Shown one piece after another: positions 1-5,240 of a DNA stretch of 10,020 bases. Both the position numbers and the translations under genes were made by a program. The notes below the pieces were generated by a model that was not told the DNA's origin, searched no databases, and saw only the letters and a program-made list of their open reading frames with translations. Each line of letters starts with the position of its first letter. Position 1 is the first letter of the stretch. Origin of the DNA: Candidatus Saccharimonadales bacterium (GTDB lineage: Bacteria; Patescibacteriota; Saccharimonadia; Saccharimonadales; UBA4665); assembly GCA_025450135.1 (NCBI GenBank), contig JANWHZ010000014.1, positions 1 to 10,020 of the forward strand. Direction: 5' to 3'.

Positions 1-219
1 CAGGCTGTATTTTGGACCATGTTTCTATTTACGCTCGGCTTCCGCGGTTGGGCGCCCTTACTGATCTACCCATTCGCATTACTGCAGGGTTACGTCTACA
101 AACGCACCGGATCGCTATTGTATATCATTACCATCCACCTAACCCTCGACGCCGTATTATTCCTCGTGCTCGTACATGCCTACTACCCTGCGTCACTGCC
201 TATTTTCATCACAGGCTAG
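1..219 (+). CDS. C-terminal fragment of a CPBP-family (Abi-like) membrane protein
   Basis: The frame is open from the window edge to a TAG at 217-219, giving 72 visible residues. The fragment is strongly hydrophobic and holds about two membrane-spanning segments. Its pattern (a hydrophobic helix ending in GYVYKRTGSL, then a helix with IHLTLD) matches the end of CPBP intramembrane proteases and their relatives, where a short 'yyrtgsl' loop precedes a helix carrying HxxxN/D. The visible His and Asp (HLTLD) fit that last motif. The preceding helix (FLFTLGF) lacks the His of the usual FxxxH motif, so this copy may be divergent or inactive. The EExxR motif would lie outside the window. The true start is not in view; the ATG at 19 is internal. 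The family call is by pattern only, and another polytopic membrane protein remains possible. Confidence 0.55.
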   Translation, partial: QAVFWTMFLFTLGFRGWAPLLIYPFALLQGYVYKRTGSLLYIITIHLTLDAVLFLVLVHAYYPASLPIFITG

Positions 220-222
220 TGC

Positions 223-275
223 CCGACCGCGACAATCCTGCTTGACTTGGCCGGAGGGTAGTACGGTCGGTACTA
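223..275. other. Convergent intergenic inverted repeats (possible weak terminator)
   Basis: The 87-bp gap between the convergent CPBP fragment and glyS holds two overlapping inverted repeats. TAGTAC (259-264) and GTACTA (270-275) flank a 5-nt loop. CCGACCG (223-229) can pair with CGGTCGG (264-270). The two cannot form together. Neither is followed by a clear T run on either strand, so a bidirectional terminator is suggested by position only. Confidence 0.25.
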
Positions 276-306
276 AGGTTCTGGTTATACTTTGACGAGC
301 CCGTTC

Positions 307-1668
307 CTACGCCAATTTCAGCTTGATACTCAAATCATCTATCCTCACGCGATCCTGCACTGTGGTGTCGCGGTTACGGACGGTGACGGTGTTATCTTCT
401 AGCGTCTCGAAGTCAATAGTCACACAGTATGGTGTACCGATTTCATCCTGGCGGCGGTAGCGTTTCCCGATATTGCCGTTGTCGTCCCATAGCACAGCAC
501 CGAACTCTTTCTTCAGGATAGCATAGGCTTCTTGCGCTTTGGCAACCAGTTCCGGCTTGTTCTTCAGCAGTGGACTAACGGCAATTTTTATTGGTGCCAG
601 ATGTGCCGGCAATTTCAATACCACACGCTCGTTGCCTTCTACTTCATCTACCGTGTAGGCTTCGCATAGTACAGCCAGCACGTGACGATCGATTCCGAAC
701 GTCGGTTCCAGTACATGCGGCACAAAGCGCTCGTTGCTACCCTTCACGATGTACTCCATGCTCTTGCCTGAGGTAGTTTGGTGATTCATGAGATCAAAAT
801 CAGTACGATATGCGAATCCGCCAATTTCCTTCTGCCCTATCGGGTAATCGTATTCAAAGTCAACGGTTCGCTTGCTATAGTGCGCCCGGTCGGCTTCAGC
901 AATCTCATGCTCATGGATATGTTCTTTAGCGAGACCAAGCTTGTTAGTATACCAATCACGCTGCTCTTCCAGCAGTTTTTCAAATTCAACCTCCCAGTGA
1001 TCAGGACGGATGAAGTACTCCAGCTCCATGATTTCCAGCTCGCGTGAACGAAACACAAAGTCGCGTGGACTAATCTCGTTACGGAAATTGCGCCCATGCT
1101 GCGCGATACCGAACGGTAGATCTGGATAGAAGCTGTCCATGATGTTGCGAAAATTGACAAACATGCCTTGCGCAGTTTCAGGTCGTAAATATACCGCGGA
1201 ATTCTCATCTTCCACAGGTCCAATGTGCGTTCTAAACATCAAATTAAACTGGCCAGCAGTACCCAGCTCATTGCCGTCCGGACTTTTTAGGCTGTGCTCT
1301 TTCACGGCAGCCACCATTTGTTCTAGGTTCATACCTTCAGGATTCACGCCATTATCTTCCAGTAAATGATCGAGGCGGTAACGTTTCTTAGTCTTCACGT
1401 CCTCGATAAGTGGATCGTTGAAGGTTGCCACGTGGCCGCTAGCCTGCCAAACACGCGGATGCATCAAGATGGCCGTATCAATGCCATACATATCGTCGCG
1501 ATCTTCGACAAACGTCTTCCACCATAAGTTCACGATGTTGCGTTTCAGCGCCGTTCCAAGCGGACCGTAGTCCCATGTTCCAGCCAGCCCACCATATATT
1601 TCACTTCCCTGATAGATAAAACCTCTACGCTTGGCAAGACTTACAATATCTTCTAGTGTCGCCTTCAT
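307..1668 (-). CDS. glyS: Glycyl-tRNA synthetase, single-chain (alpha2) class II type
   Basis: Charges tRNA-Gly with glycine in the cytoplasm. The 453 residues match the dimeric single-polypeptide GlyRS found in archaea, eukaryotes, Thermus, actinobacteria and many Patescibacteria, not the alpha2beta2 glyQ/glyS enzyme. Visible marks in order: GTWDYGPLG near residues 30-38; SGHV after PRVWQ (71-80); RPETAQG (162-168); class II motif 2 at about 192-215 (FRNEISPRDFVFRSRE); motif 3 near 324-333 (FGIDRHVLAV); and an anticodon-binding domain from about 355 to the end. The ATG at 1668 gives the family's usual N-terminus and has GAAAGG 9 nt upstream. The gene is the last of the minus-strand block. 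It is separated from recO by 250 bp that contain its own promoter candidate and a structured leader with a terminator-like hairpin. Confidence 0.96.
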   Translation of the reverse strand: MKATLEDIVSLAKRRGFIYQGSEIYGGLAGTWDYGPLGTALKRNIVNLWWKTFVEDRDDMYGIDTAILMHPRVWQASGHVATFNDPLIEDVKTKKRYRLDHLLEDNGVNPEGMNLEQMVAAVKEHSLKSPDGNELGTAGQFNLMFRTHIGPVEDENSAVYLRPETAQGMFVNFRNIMDSFYPDLPFGIAQHGRNFRNEISPRDFVFRSRELEIMELEYFIRPDHWEVEFEKLLEEQRDWYTNKLGLAKEHIHEHEIAEADRAHYSKRTVDFEYDYPIGQKEIGGFAYRTDFDLMNHQTTSGKSMEYIVKGSNERFVPHVLEPTFGIDRHVLAVLCEAYTVDEVEGNERVVLKLPAHLAPIKIAVSPLLKNKPELVAKAQEAYAILKKEFGAVLWDDNGNIGKRYRRQDEIGTPYCVTIDFETLEDNTVTVRNRDTTVQDRVRIDDLSIKLKLA

Positions 1669-1689
1669 GTTGTAGAACCTTTCAAAAGT

Positions 1690-1759
1690 TACTGGTTGTG
1701 TATTCGAGAAAAATTAGCGCAGGCTTGCGCCATTACCGCCTATTAACCCATAACCAGTA
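1690..1759 (-). promoter_or_regulatory. Long-range stem enclosing the glyS leader hairpin
   Basis: TACTGGTT (1690-1697) and AACCAGTA (1752-1759) are perfect 8-bp complements that enclose the terminator-like hairpin and end shortly before the glyS ribosome binding site. In the minus-strand RNA they would form an outer stem around the inner hairpin. This is consistent with a folded 5' leader. No known riboswitch or T-box consensus was recognised in it. Confidence 0.35.
1709..1732 (-). terminator. Rho-independent terminator-like hairpin in the glyS leader
   Basis: On the minus strand a 7-bp stem (1732-1726 with 1721-1715, including one G-U pair; core GCGCA/TGCGC) closes on an AGCC tetraloop and is followed closely by five T residues (1713-1709). 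It sits between recO and glyS, about 40 nt before the glyS start codon. It could end the kinase-like/receiver/recO transcript. Because a TATAAT lies upstream of it (1794-1789), it could also be a glyS attenuator. Confidence 0.55.
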
Positions 1760-1788
1760 GTTGTTTTGAGTGTTATCATCTGGCCTGC

Positions 1789-1794
1789 ATTATA
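1789..1794 (-). promoter_or_regulatory. Candidate -10 element (TATAAT) for glyS
   Basis: A perfect TATAAT reads on the minus strand at 1794-1789. No good -35 lies 16-18 bp upstream and there is no TG extension. If used, it would give a leader of roughly 110 nt that contains the hairpin at 1715-1732. Confidence 0.4.
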
Positions 1795-1834
1795 CAACAT
1801 CAATGCTGGTTTGCATGGTCCTCAGAGAGTGACA

Positions 1835-1933
1835 ATGATAAACCAACCCTCAACTGGCAGCCAAGAATGCCTGGCGGTGGCTACCGCAGCATACAACGAT
1901 CTGCAGGCTAGCCTAGAATCATCTCGTGTCTAG
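1835..1933 (+). CDS. Possible small ORF, 32 aa (weak)
   Basis: An ATG at 1835 opens a 32-codon plus-strand frame ending in TAG at 1931-1933. It fills most of the recO-glyS gap and overlaps the antisense 3' end of recO. The peptide (starting MINQPSTGSQ) is polar, with no membrane segment or motif. The upstream GAGAG (1825-1829) is a poor ribosome binding site and no promoter is evident. It is listed only because the gap is otherwise unexplained, and chance is the more likely explanation. Confidence 0.15.
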   Translation: MINQPSTGSQECLAVATAAYNDLQASLESSRV

Positions 1934-2614
1934 CAGTTGGATGAACATATTGCTTATCGGCGGCGTGCATTCGTCAGTAAGCCGTCCGCTTCCGGTTACC
2001 TTGCGCAACAATGATGGTGGGTTGCCGCTAAAAATCAGGCGCGTAAACTTTATATGGTCAGGAGTAAACTGGCCTTGGTCGTGCTGCACGAAAGCCATGG
2101 CGTCGTAATCAAACTCGTACAGTTCATGCGGATTTAACTTCTCGCCAAACGAATCGGTCTGAAGATTCGGCATATGCCCGCCTAAGCGCAACAGCTGCGC
2201 CAGGAACCAGATACGAATTAGCTCATCGTTAGTTGCTAGGTCATCGAGCGCCTGTAACGTATGCTCTAACAACTCGAAATACTCTTTCTCCGCCTCGTCT
2301 TCAATGGTTTTGTTAAGAAGTTTAATAAGATCGTAGCCAAGCTGCACCCGCACAATGTCGTTTACGATTTTACCGTAGTGCCGCTCCAATCTTGCCGACA
2401 CGAGCGTGCTAATATCGCCCCTGCCTTTAATAAATGTAATATGGCTGACACTAAACAGCTCAATGCCGCCGGCTAGCTTAGATTTCACTTTACGCACGCC
2501 CTTGGCCATCAGACGCAGCCGGCCGTAGTCTGGCGACAGTACTGTCACGATCCTATCGGCCTCACCGTAATTCGTCCGCGCCAGCACAATCGCAGTAGTA
2601 TTTTGCTGGTTCAT
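1919..2614 (-). CDS. recO: DNA repair protein RecO
   Basis: RecO acts with RecR and RecF to load RecA on SSB-coated single-stranded DNA and to anneal strands during recombinational repair. The 231 residues show the RecO N-terminal OB-fold signature: YGEADRIVTVLSPDYGRL at about 16-33, then KGVRKVKSKLAGGIELF at 39-55. A helical domain follows from about 85. The four-cysteine zinc site common in RecO is absent: the whole protein has one Cys (residue 216), and the usual CxxC region near 157-180 has none. The ATG at 2614 lies 4 nt after the receiver gene stop (2619-2621) and has no strong Shine-Dalgarno, so translational coupling to the upstream pair is likely. Length is near normal for the family. 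Confidence 0.93.
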   Translation of the reverse strand: MNQQNTTAIVLARTNYGEADRIVTVLSPDYGRLRLMAKGVRKVKSKLAGGIELFSVSHITFIKGRGDISTLVSARLERHYGKIVNDIVRVQLGYDLIKLLNKTIEDEAEKEYFELLEHTLQALDDLATNDELIRIWFLAQLLRLGGHMPNLQTDSFGEKLNPHELYEFDYDAMAFVQHDQGQFTPDHIKFTRLIFSGNPPSLLRKVTGSGRLTDECTPPISNMFIQLLDTR

Positions 2615-2618
2615 GGCT

Positions 2619-3002
2619 TTATTCTACTGGAACAGCATCATGAACGGCGCTTAATAGTTTCCTGAGGCTGGTGTGGGGTTTATAGAGATATGTATGCGTG
2701 CCGAGCTCTTTCATAAGCAGCTCGCGAGCGCCAGCAAATTCGCTCGGCGGTACATGAGTATGGATTATGAGCGGTACGCTTTGCCAATCCGCGTACGAGC
2801 GAAATTCGTATAGAAACTCTATGCCGCTGTGTCCTACCAGCTGAAGTTCCATGATAACCATGTCTGGTTTCGCTTCATCGGCAGCCAAGATCGCCGCCTG
2901 GGCTGAAGGCACCGCAGTCACAACATAACCGACCGTTTTGAGCGCATCGTAGTAATTGCGAGCAAGCAGCAGATCGGGTTCGACCAAAAGTACATGAATC
3001 AT
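2619..3002 (-). CDS. Stand-alone receiver (CheY-like) protein with Glu at the phospho-acceptor position
   Basis: 127 residues make one response-regulator receiver domain with no output domain. Landmarks: the beta-1 acidic cluster appears as LLVEPD (residues 5-10); beta-3 reads DMVIMEL (47-53), so the Asp normally phosphorylated is Glu52; the switch Thr is in IIHTH; the conserved Lys is in YLYKP. The second acidic residue of the metal site is Pro9, with Asp10 next to it. Glu at the acceptor position often mimics the phosphorylated state, so the protein may be locked on or may signal through binding alone. That is inference. Its ATG overlaps the stop of the kinase-like gene (ATGA, 2999-3002) and recO follows 4 nt after its own stop. 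All three are probably co-translated. Confidence 0.85.
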   Translation of the reverse strand: MIHVLLVEPDLLLARNYYDALKTVGYVVTAVPSAQAAILAADEAKPDMVIMELQLVGHSGIEFLYEFRSYADWQSVPLIIHTHVPPSEFAGARELLMKELGTHTYLYKPHTSLRKLLSAVHDAVPVE

Positions 3003-3730
3003 ACGAGCTGGAGTTGTGGGTTTAACGGTAGCACCGCACCCAACCCGTATAGACGACGATAGCGCGACGTCGTCAACTGCGACTGCATTGCATGCAGAAT
3101 AGCATCAGCTACAAAGATGCCGGCACCGCTCGTGTGCGAAACATTGATAACAGGTTGACGAGCCCGACCGTATAGCTGGCGGCCTACGCGCAACGCATCA
3201 GTCGTAATCTGTTCGGTATCGCAATATATGCCAGCTACAATACCATATCGACAGCGATGCGCTGAAAGATGCAACTTCAGCTGCGGCGCATCTTGTGCAG
3301 GAAGAGCCTCGACCAATGCATAGCCTAGAGAAACGATCGCAGCCTCCAGCCCCCGGCGGTGCGCCATAACCGGACCGTACTTACCGTCAATGTGCATGTC
3401 GAGTTCAACGCCGTATGATTTAGCTATAGGTTGTAGCCGCTGACCAGCATTATGAAGCACCGACGATATAGCCACAGGCTCTGTTTGCATGAGGCTAGCT
3501 TCTTGACTTGCTAGTTGTACGCCCAGAATGTAGTTATCAAGTAGCTGAACAGCTGCGTCCGCAGTTACACGTATTTCACTCAGGTCAGTATGGCCACCAG
3601 GTAATCCGCCGAACTCGGCTCTGCGTGCGATTGACATAAGCGGCAGCTTCATCTGCTCTACCACGGATAAGAGAAGGTGTTGTGTTAACACTGGCGGTGG
3701 AGCTATTTCACGAATTGGAACCGTTGCCAA
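2999..3730 (-). CDS. Degenerate histidine-kinase-like protein
   Basis: 243 residues, no membrane segment. Residues 21-40 resemble the dimerisation/H-box helix of histidine kinases (S-H-E-L-R-T-P-L-x-x-I in typical members). Here the line reads VEQMKLPLMSI, which puts Glu25 where the phosphorylated His should be. The C-terminal half (about 85-243) resembles a HATPase_c domain: GLEAAIVSLGYALVEA (127-142) sits at the N-box with Tyr in place of the key Asn; the DxGxG box is reduced to CDTEQ (170-174); a G2-like SGAGIFVADAI remains at 201-211; the end GAVLPL fits the last strand. It is probably a pseudokinase or protein-interaction module. The start is TTG, supported by AAGGAG 9 nt upstream (3740-3745); the first in-frame ATG (residue 27) lies inside the H-box helix. 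It overlaps the receiver gene by 4 nt, so the two products are likely partners. Confidence 0.75.
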   Translation of the reverse strand: MATVPIREIAPPPVLTQHLLLSVVEQMKLPLMSIARRAEFGGLPGGHTDLSEIRVTADAAVQLLDNYILGVQLASQEASLMQTEPVAISSVLHNAGQRLQPIAKSYGVELDMHIDGKYGPVMAHRRGLEAAIVSLGYALVEALPAQDAPQLKLHLSAHRCRYGIVAGIYCDTEQITTDALRVGRQLYGRARQPVINVSHTSGAGIFVADAILHAMQSQLTTSRYRRLYGLGAVLPLNPQLQLV

Positions 3731-3739
3731 AGCTACCCT

Positions 3740-3745
3740 CTCCTT
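3740..3745 (-). promoter_or_regulatory. Ribosome binding site that supports the TTG start at 3730
   Basis: AAGGAG reads on the minus strand, with 9 nt between it and the TTG codon at 3730-3728. It is the strongest Shine-Dalgarno near this gene's 5' end and is the main reason for choosing the non-ATG start. Confidence 0.6.
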
Positions 3746-3754
3746 ACCGAACGA

Positions 3755-3772
3755 ATACTACACATTAGTATA
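3755..3772 (-). promoter_or_regulatory. Candidate -10 (TATACT) with an overlapping inverted repeat, upstream of the kinase-like gene
   Basis: TATACT reads on the minus strand at 3772-3767, which would place transcription start about 30 nt before the TTG codon. No convincing -35 lies at the right distance. A 6-bp inverted repeat (ATACTA 3755-3760, TAGTAT 3766-3771, loop 5) spans the -10 and the probable start site. It could be an operator or chance. Confidence 0.35.
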
Positions 3773-3810
3773 GCACCCTGCCCTGATGAGTAGTACCGTT
3801 GTTCAAGTTG

Positions 3811-4482
3811 TTACGGGCGGAAAGTCAGGTTCGGCAGGATATTCGTGTTCAAATCGTTTTCAAATTGAGGCGCTTCGGTCCAAACTTTCAGCGTCGTATT
3901 GCGAAGCGGCAGGATGATCATACTTCCATTTGTCTTCTGTGTCAGTTGCCCATCGACACGAACGCCGATAACATTAGAAACTTTGGGCACCGCATACGGC
4001 GAAACTGCTACTTTACCATTCCTGACCAGGCTTGAGAAATTAGCAACCACATCGCTATATGCGTCCTGCACAACTTGGACCCGCAAGGCAAAAACTGAAT
4101 TTGACCCATTGACATCCGGCACTGTACTCGGATTGAAATAGCCATCGACGTATGGGCTTGAACTGCGAGTGTCGATGACATATGCGCTCCAAGTTTTAGG
4201 GTAGCTGACACTTACACTACCGTATGCAGAGGGGCCCTGGTAGGTAGTGAGCGGTTGTTTCTCAGCTTGAGCAAACGCAGCGTCTTTGACTTTATCTTCA
4301 TCCAGTTTTGCTTGCGCAACGGCTACGGCAACCTTGGCATCACTATTATTTTTGTAGTCGAGCATCTGCATGTACGCCCATGAGCCAAATACGATAGCAA
4401 CCACCAGAAAAAACACAGAAAGTCCAAATGGCACAGCAAGTGGACTAAAGCCCGATTCAGGCGTACGTGTACGCATCTCCAT
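3811..4482 (-). CDS. Single-pass membrane protein with extracytoplasmic beta-rich domain (PsbP-like fold possible)
   Basis: 223 residues. A short N-terminal region (1-15) precedes one hydrophobic helix (about 16-39, AVPFG...SWAYMQ). A charged, alanine-rich helix (about 43-75) follows, then a beta-rich domain (about 85-223). This suggests an anchored protein with most of its mass outside the membrane. The domain opens with VSVSYPKTWSAYV (90-102) and goes on to FNPSTVPD. Such a 'YP..W....' opening is seen in PsbP/Mog1-like domains and in many Patescibacterial surface proteins; I infer a fold similarity, not a function. No catalytic motif was seen. The ATG at 4482 has no clear Shine-Dalgarno; the next ATG (4476) has GGAG touching it and is less likely. 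The gene lies between the methyltransferase and the kinase-like gene, on the same strand. Confidence 0.7.
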   Translation of the reverse strand: MEMRTRTPESGFSPLAVPFGLSVFFLVVAIVFGSWAYMQMLDYKNNSDAKVAVAVAQAKLDEDKVKDAAFAQAEKQPLTTYQGPSAYGSVSVSYPKTWSAYVIDTRSSSPYVDGYFNPSTVPDVNGSNSVFALRVQVVQDAYSDVVANFSSLVRNGKVAVSPYAVPKVSNVIGVRVDGQLTQKTNGSMIILPLRNTTLKVWTEAPQFENDLNTNILPNLTFRP

Positions 4483-4523
4483 ACCGCTAATGGTAGCTTA
4501 GGTCATCCCCCTTGGCAAGCGGT

Positions 4524-4541
4524 AGGCTGTACTCACAGCTT
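4524..4541. repeat. Hairpin between the methyltransferase and membrane-protein genes
   Basis: AGGCTGT (4524-4530) and ACAGCTT (4535-4541) form a 7-bp stem with one G-U pair on the plus strand and an ACTC loop. On the minus strand the wobble position becomes C-A, so the pairing there is weaker. It lies 4 nt from the stronger palindrome at 4546-4571. The 8-bp palindrome GCTTAAGC (4538-4545) overlaps it. Confidence 0.35.
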
Positions 4542-4545
4542 AAGC

Positions 4546-4571
4546 GTCTACCTATATGTGTATAGGTAGAC
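4546..4571. repeat. Perfect 11-bp palindrome over the methyltransferase stop codon
   Basis: GTCTACCTATA (4546-4556), loop TGTG, TATAGGTAGAC (4561-4571). The stem encodes the last residues of the methyltransferase and includes its TAG stop (4550-4548 on the minus strand). There is no T run after it on either strand, so a standard terminator is unlikely. An RNA-processing or stabilising hairpin, or a protein-binding site, is possible. Confidence 0.6.
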
Positions 4572-5042
4572 ACCTCGTTCCACCCTTGTAGGTTTCTTCT
4601 CCGGAATGGGAAACGCGAAACTAGCCAATAGCAACGGCCGAGCTGGATATTGCACAACTTTCTTGTGCAGTTTGCTCATATATCGTGGCATTATAAAACC
4701 AAAGATAGCGTCAGTTCGCGGCCATTTCAGCCGCCAATAATCACCGAATACTACCTGCACCTGTCTGCCATACCGGCGGGTCCGTAACCAGGCAACCGCT
4801 GCTAGCAGCGGATTCAGTTCATAGCCGACAGCATGTATTCCCCGCTCCGCTGCTGCAATCAGAACCCTACCGTCACCGCAGCCTAACTCCAGCATCGTTT
4901 GGCCCGGTTTAAGATTGAGGAGGTTAAGAGCGGTGATAACCTGCGGTCGGAGTGTTGGTAAGAATGGCGCACCAAAAAACACCACAAACCCAAAACAGGC
5001 CACAATAATAACTGCTAGCCAAAAAAGAATATCCAACAGCAT
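4548..5042 (-). CDS. Membrane-anchored class I methyltransferase resembling FAM173 / ATP-synthase c-subunit lysine methyltransferases
   Basis: 164 residues. One hydrophobic helix (about 4-25) is followed by GAPFLPT (24-30) and a compact Rossmann methyltransferase: motif I LELGCGDGR (51-59) with the following LIAAAERG; the acidic residue of motif II in AVGYELNP (71-78); and a motif-III-like VFGDYWRL (98-105). The order of membrane segment, PF(L/V)P, GDGR, IAAA, GYELNP and then a D-x-W strand matches, from memory, the FAM173 family. Its human member ATPSCKMT is an inner-membrane enzyme that methylates a lysine of the ATP synthase c subunit. The substrate here is unknown; a small membrane protein is a reasonable inference. 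The end of the protein is short and carries the palindrome at 4546-4571. The ATG at 5042 is 3 nt after the xseB stop, so it is probably coupled to xseA-xseB. Confidence 0.82.
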   Translation of the reverse strand: MLLDILFWLAVIIVACFGFVVFFGAPFLPTLRPQVITALNLLNLKPGQTMLELGCGDGRVLIAAAERGIHAVGYELNPLLAAVAWLRTRRYGRQVQVVFGDYWRLKWPRTDAIFGFIMPRYMSKLHKKVVQYPARPLLLASFAFPIPEKKPTRVERGVYLYTYR

Positions 5043-5045
5043 AGC

Positions 5046-5237
5046 TTACTCAAGGGTACGCTTGGTAATGTGGTTCTCTGCTGTCTCAAGGTAGCCTGTC
5101 AGCTTTTTAATTAGCTCACGCCCACGTTCATACTTGGCCAGCGCCGCATCCACATCAACATCATCGGCCTGCATATCGGCAAGCAGCTGTTGCAGCTCGC
5201 GCATCATTGACTTGTAATCTACTTTATCTTTCACCAT
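5046..5237 (-). CDS. xseB: Exonuclease VII small subunit
   Basis: XseB binds XseA to form exonuclease VII, which degrades single-stranded DNA from both ends into oligonucleotides in repair and recombination. At 63 residues it is slightly short for the family (about 65-85) but has the expected two-helix form: an MRELQQLLADM helix, then VDVDAALAKYERGRELIKKL (about 27-46), which contains the typical 'l.eal..ye.G..L...c' line. It lacks the common Cys in the second helix. The ATG at 5237 has GGTGAGG just upstream, and the gene lies 3 nt after xseA on the same strand. Confidence 0.93.
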   Translation of the reverse strand: MVKDKVDYKSMMRELQQLLADMQADDVDVDAALAKYERGRELIKKLTGYLETAENHITKRTLE

Positions 5238-5240
5238 ACC

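Noticed and set aside
837..1223. 128-codon minus-strand frame inside glyS
   Set aside because: It overlaps the strongly conserved glyS catalytic core in another frame; a shadow of glyS codons.
1669..1794. T-box riboswitch upstream of glyS
   Set aside because: GGCGGTAATGGCGC on the minus strand slightly resembles a T-box antiterminator, but the conserved T-box sequence and a matching bulge for the tRNA-Gly end are not present.
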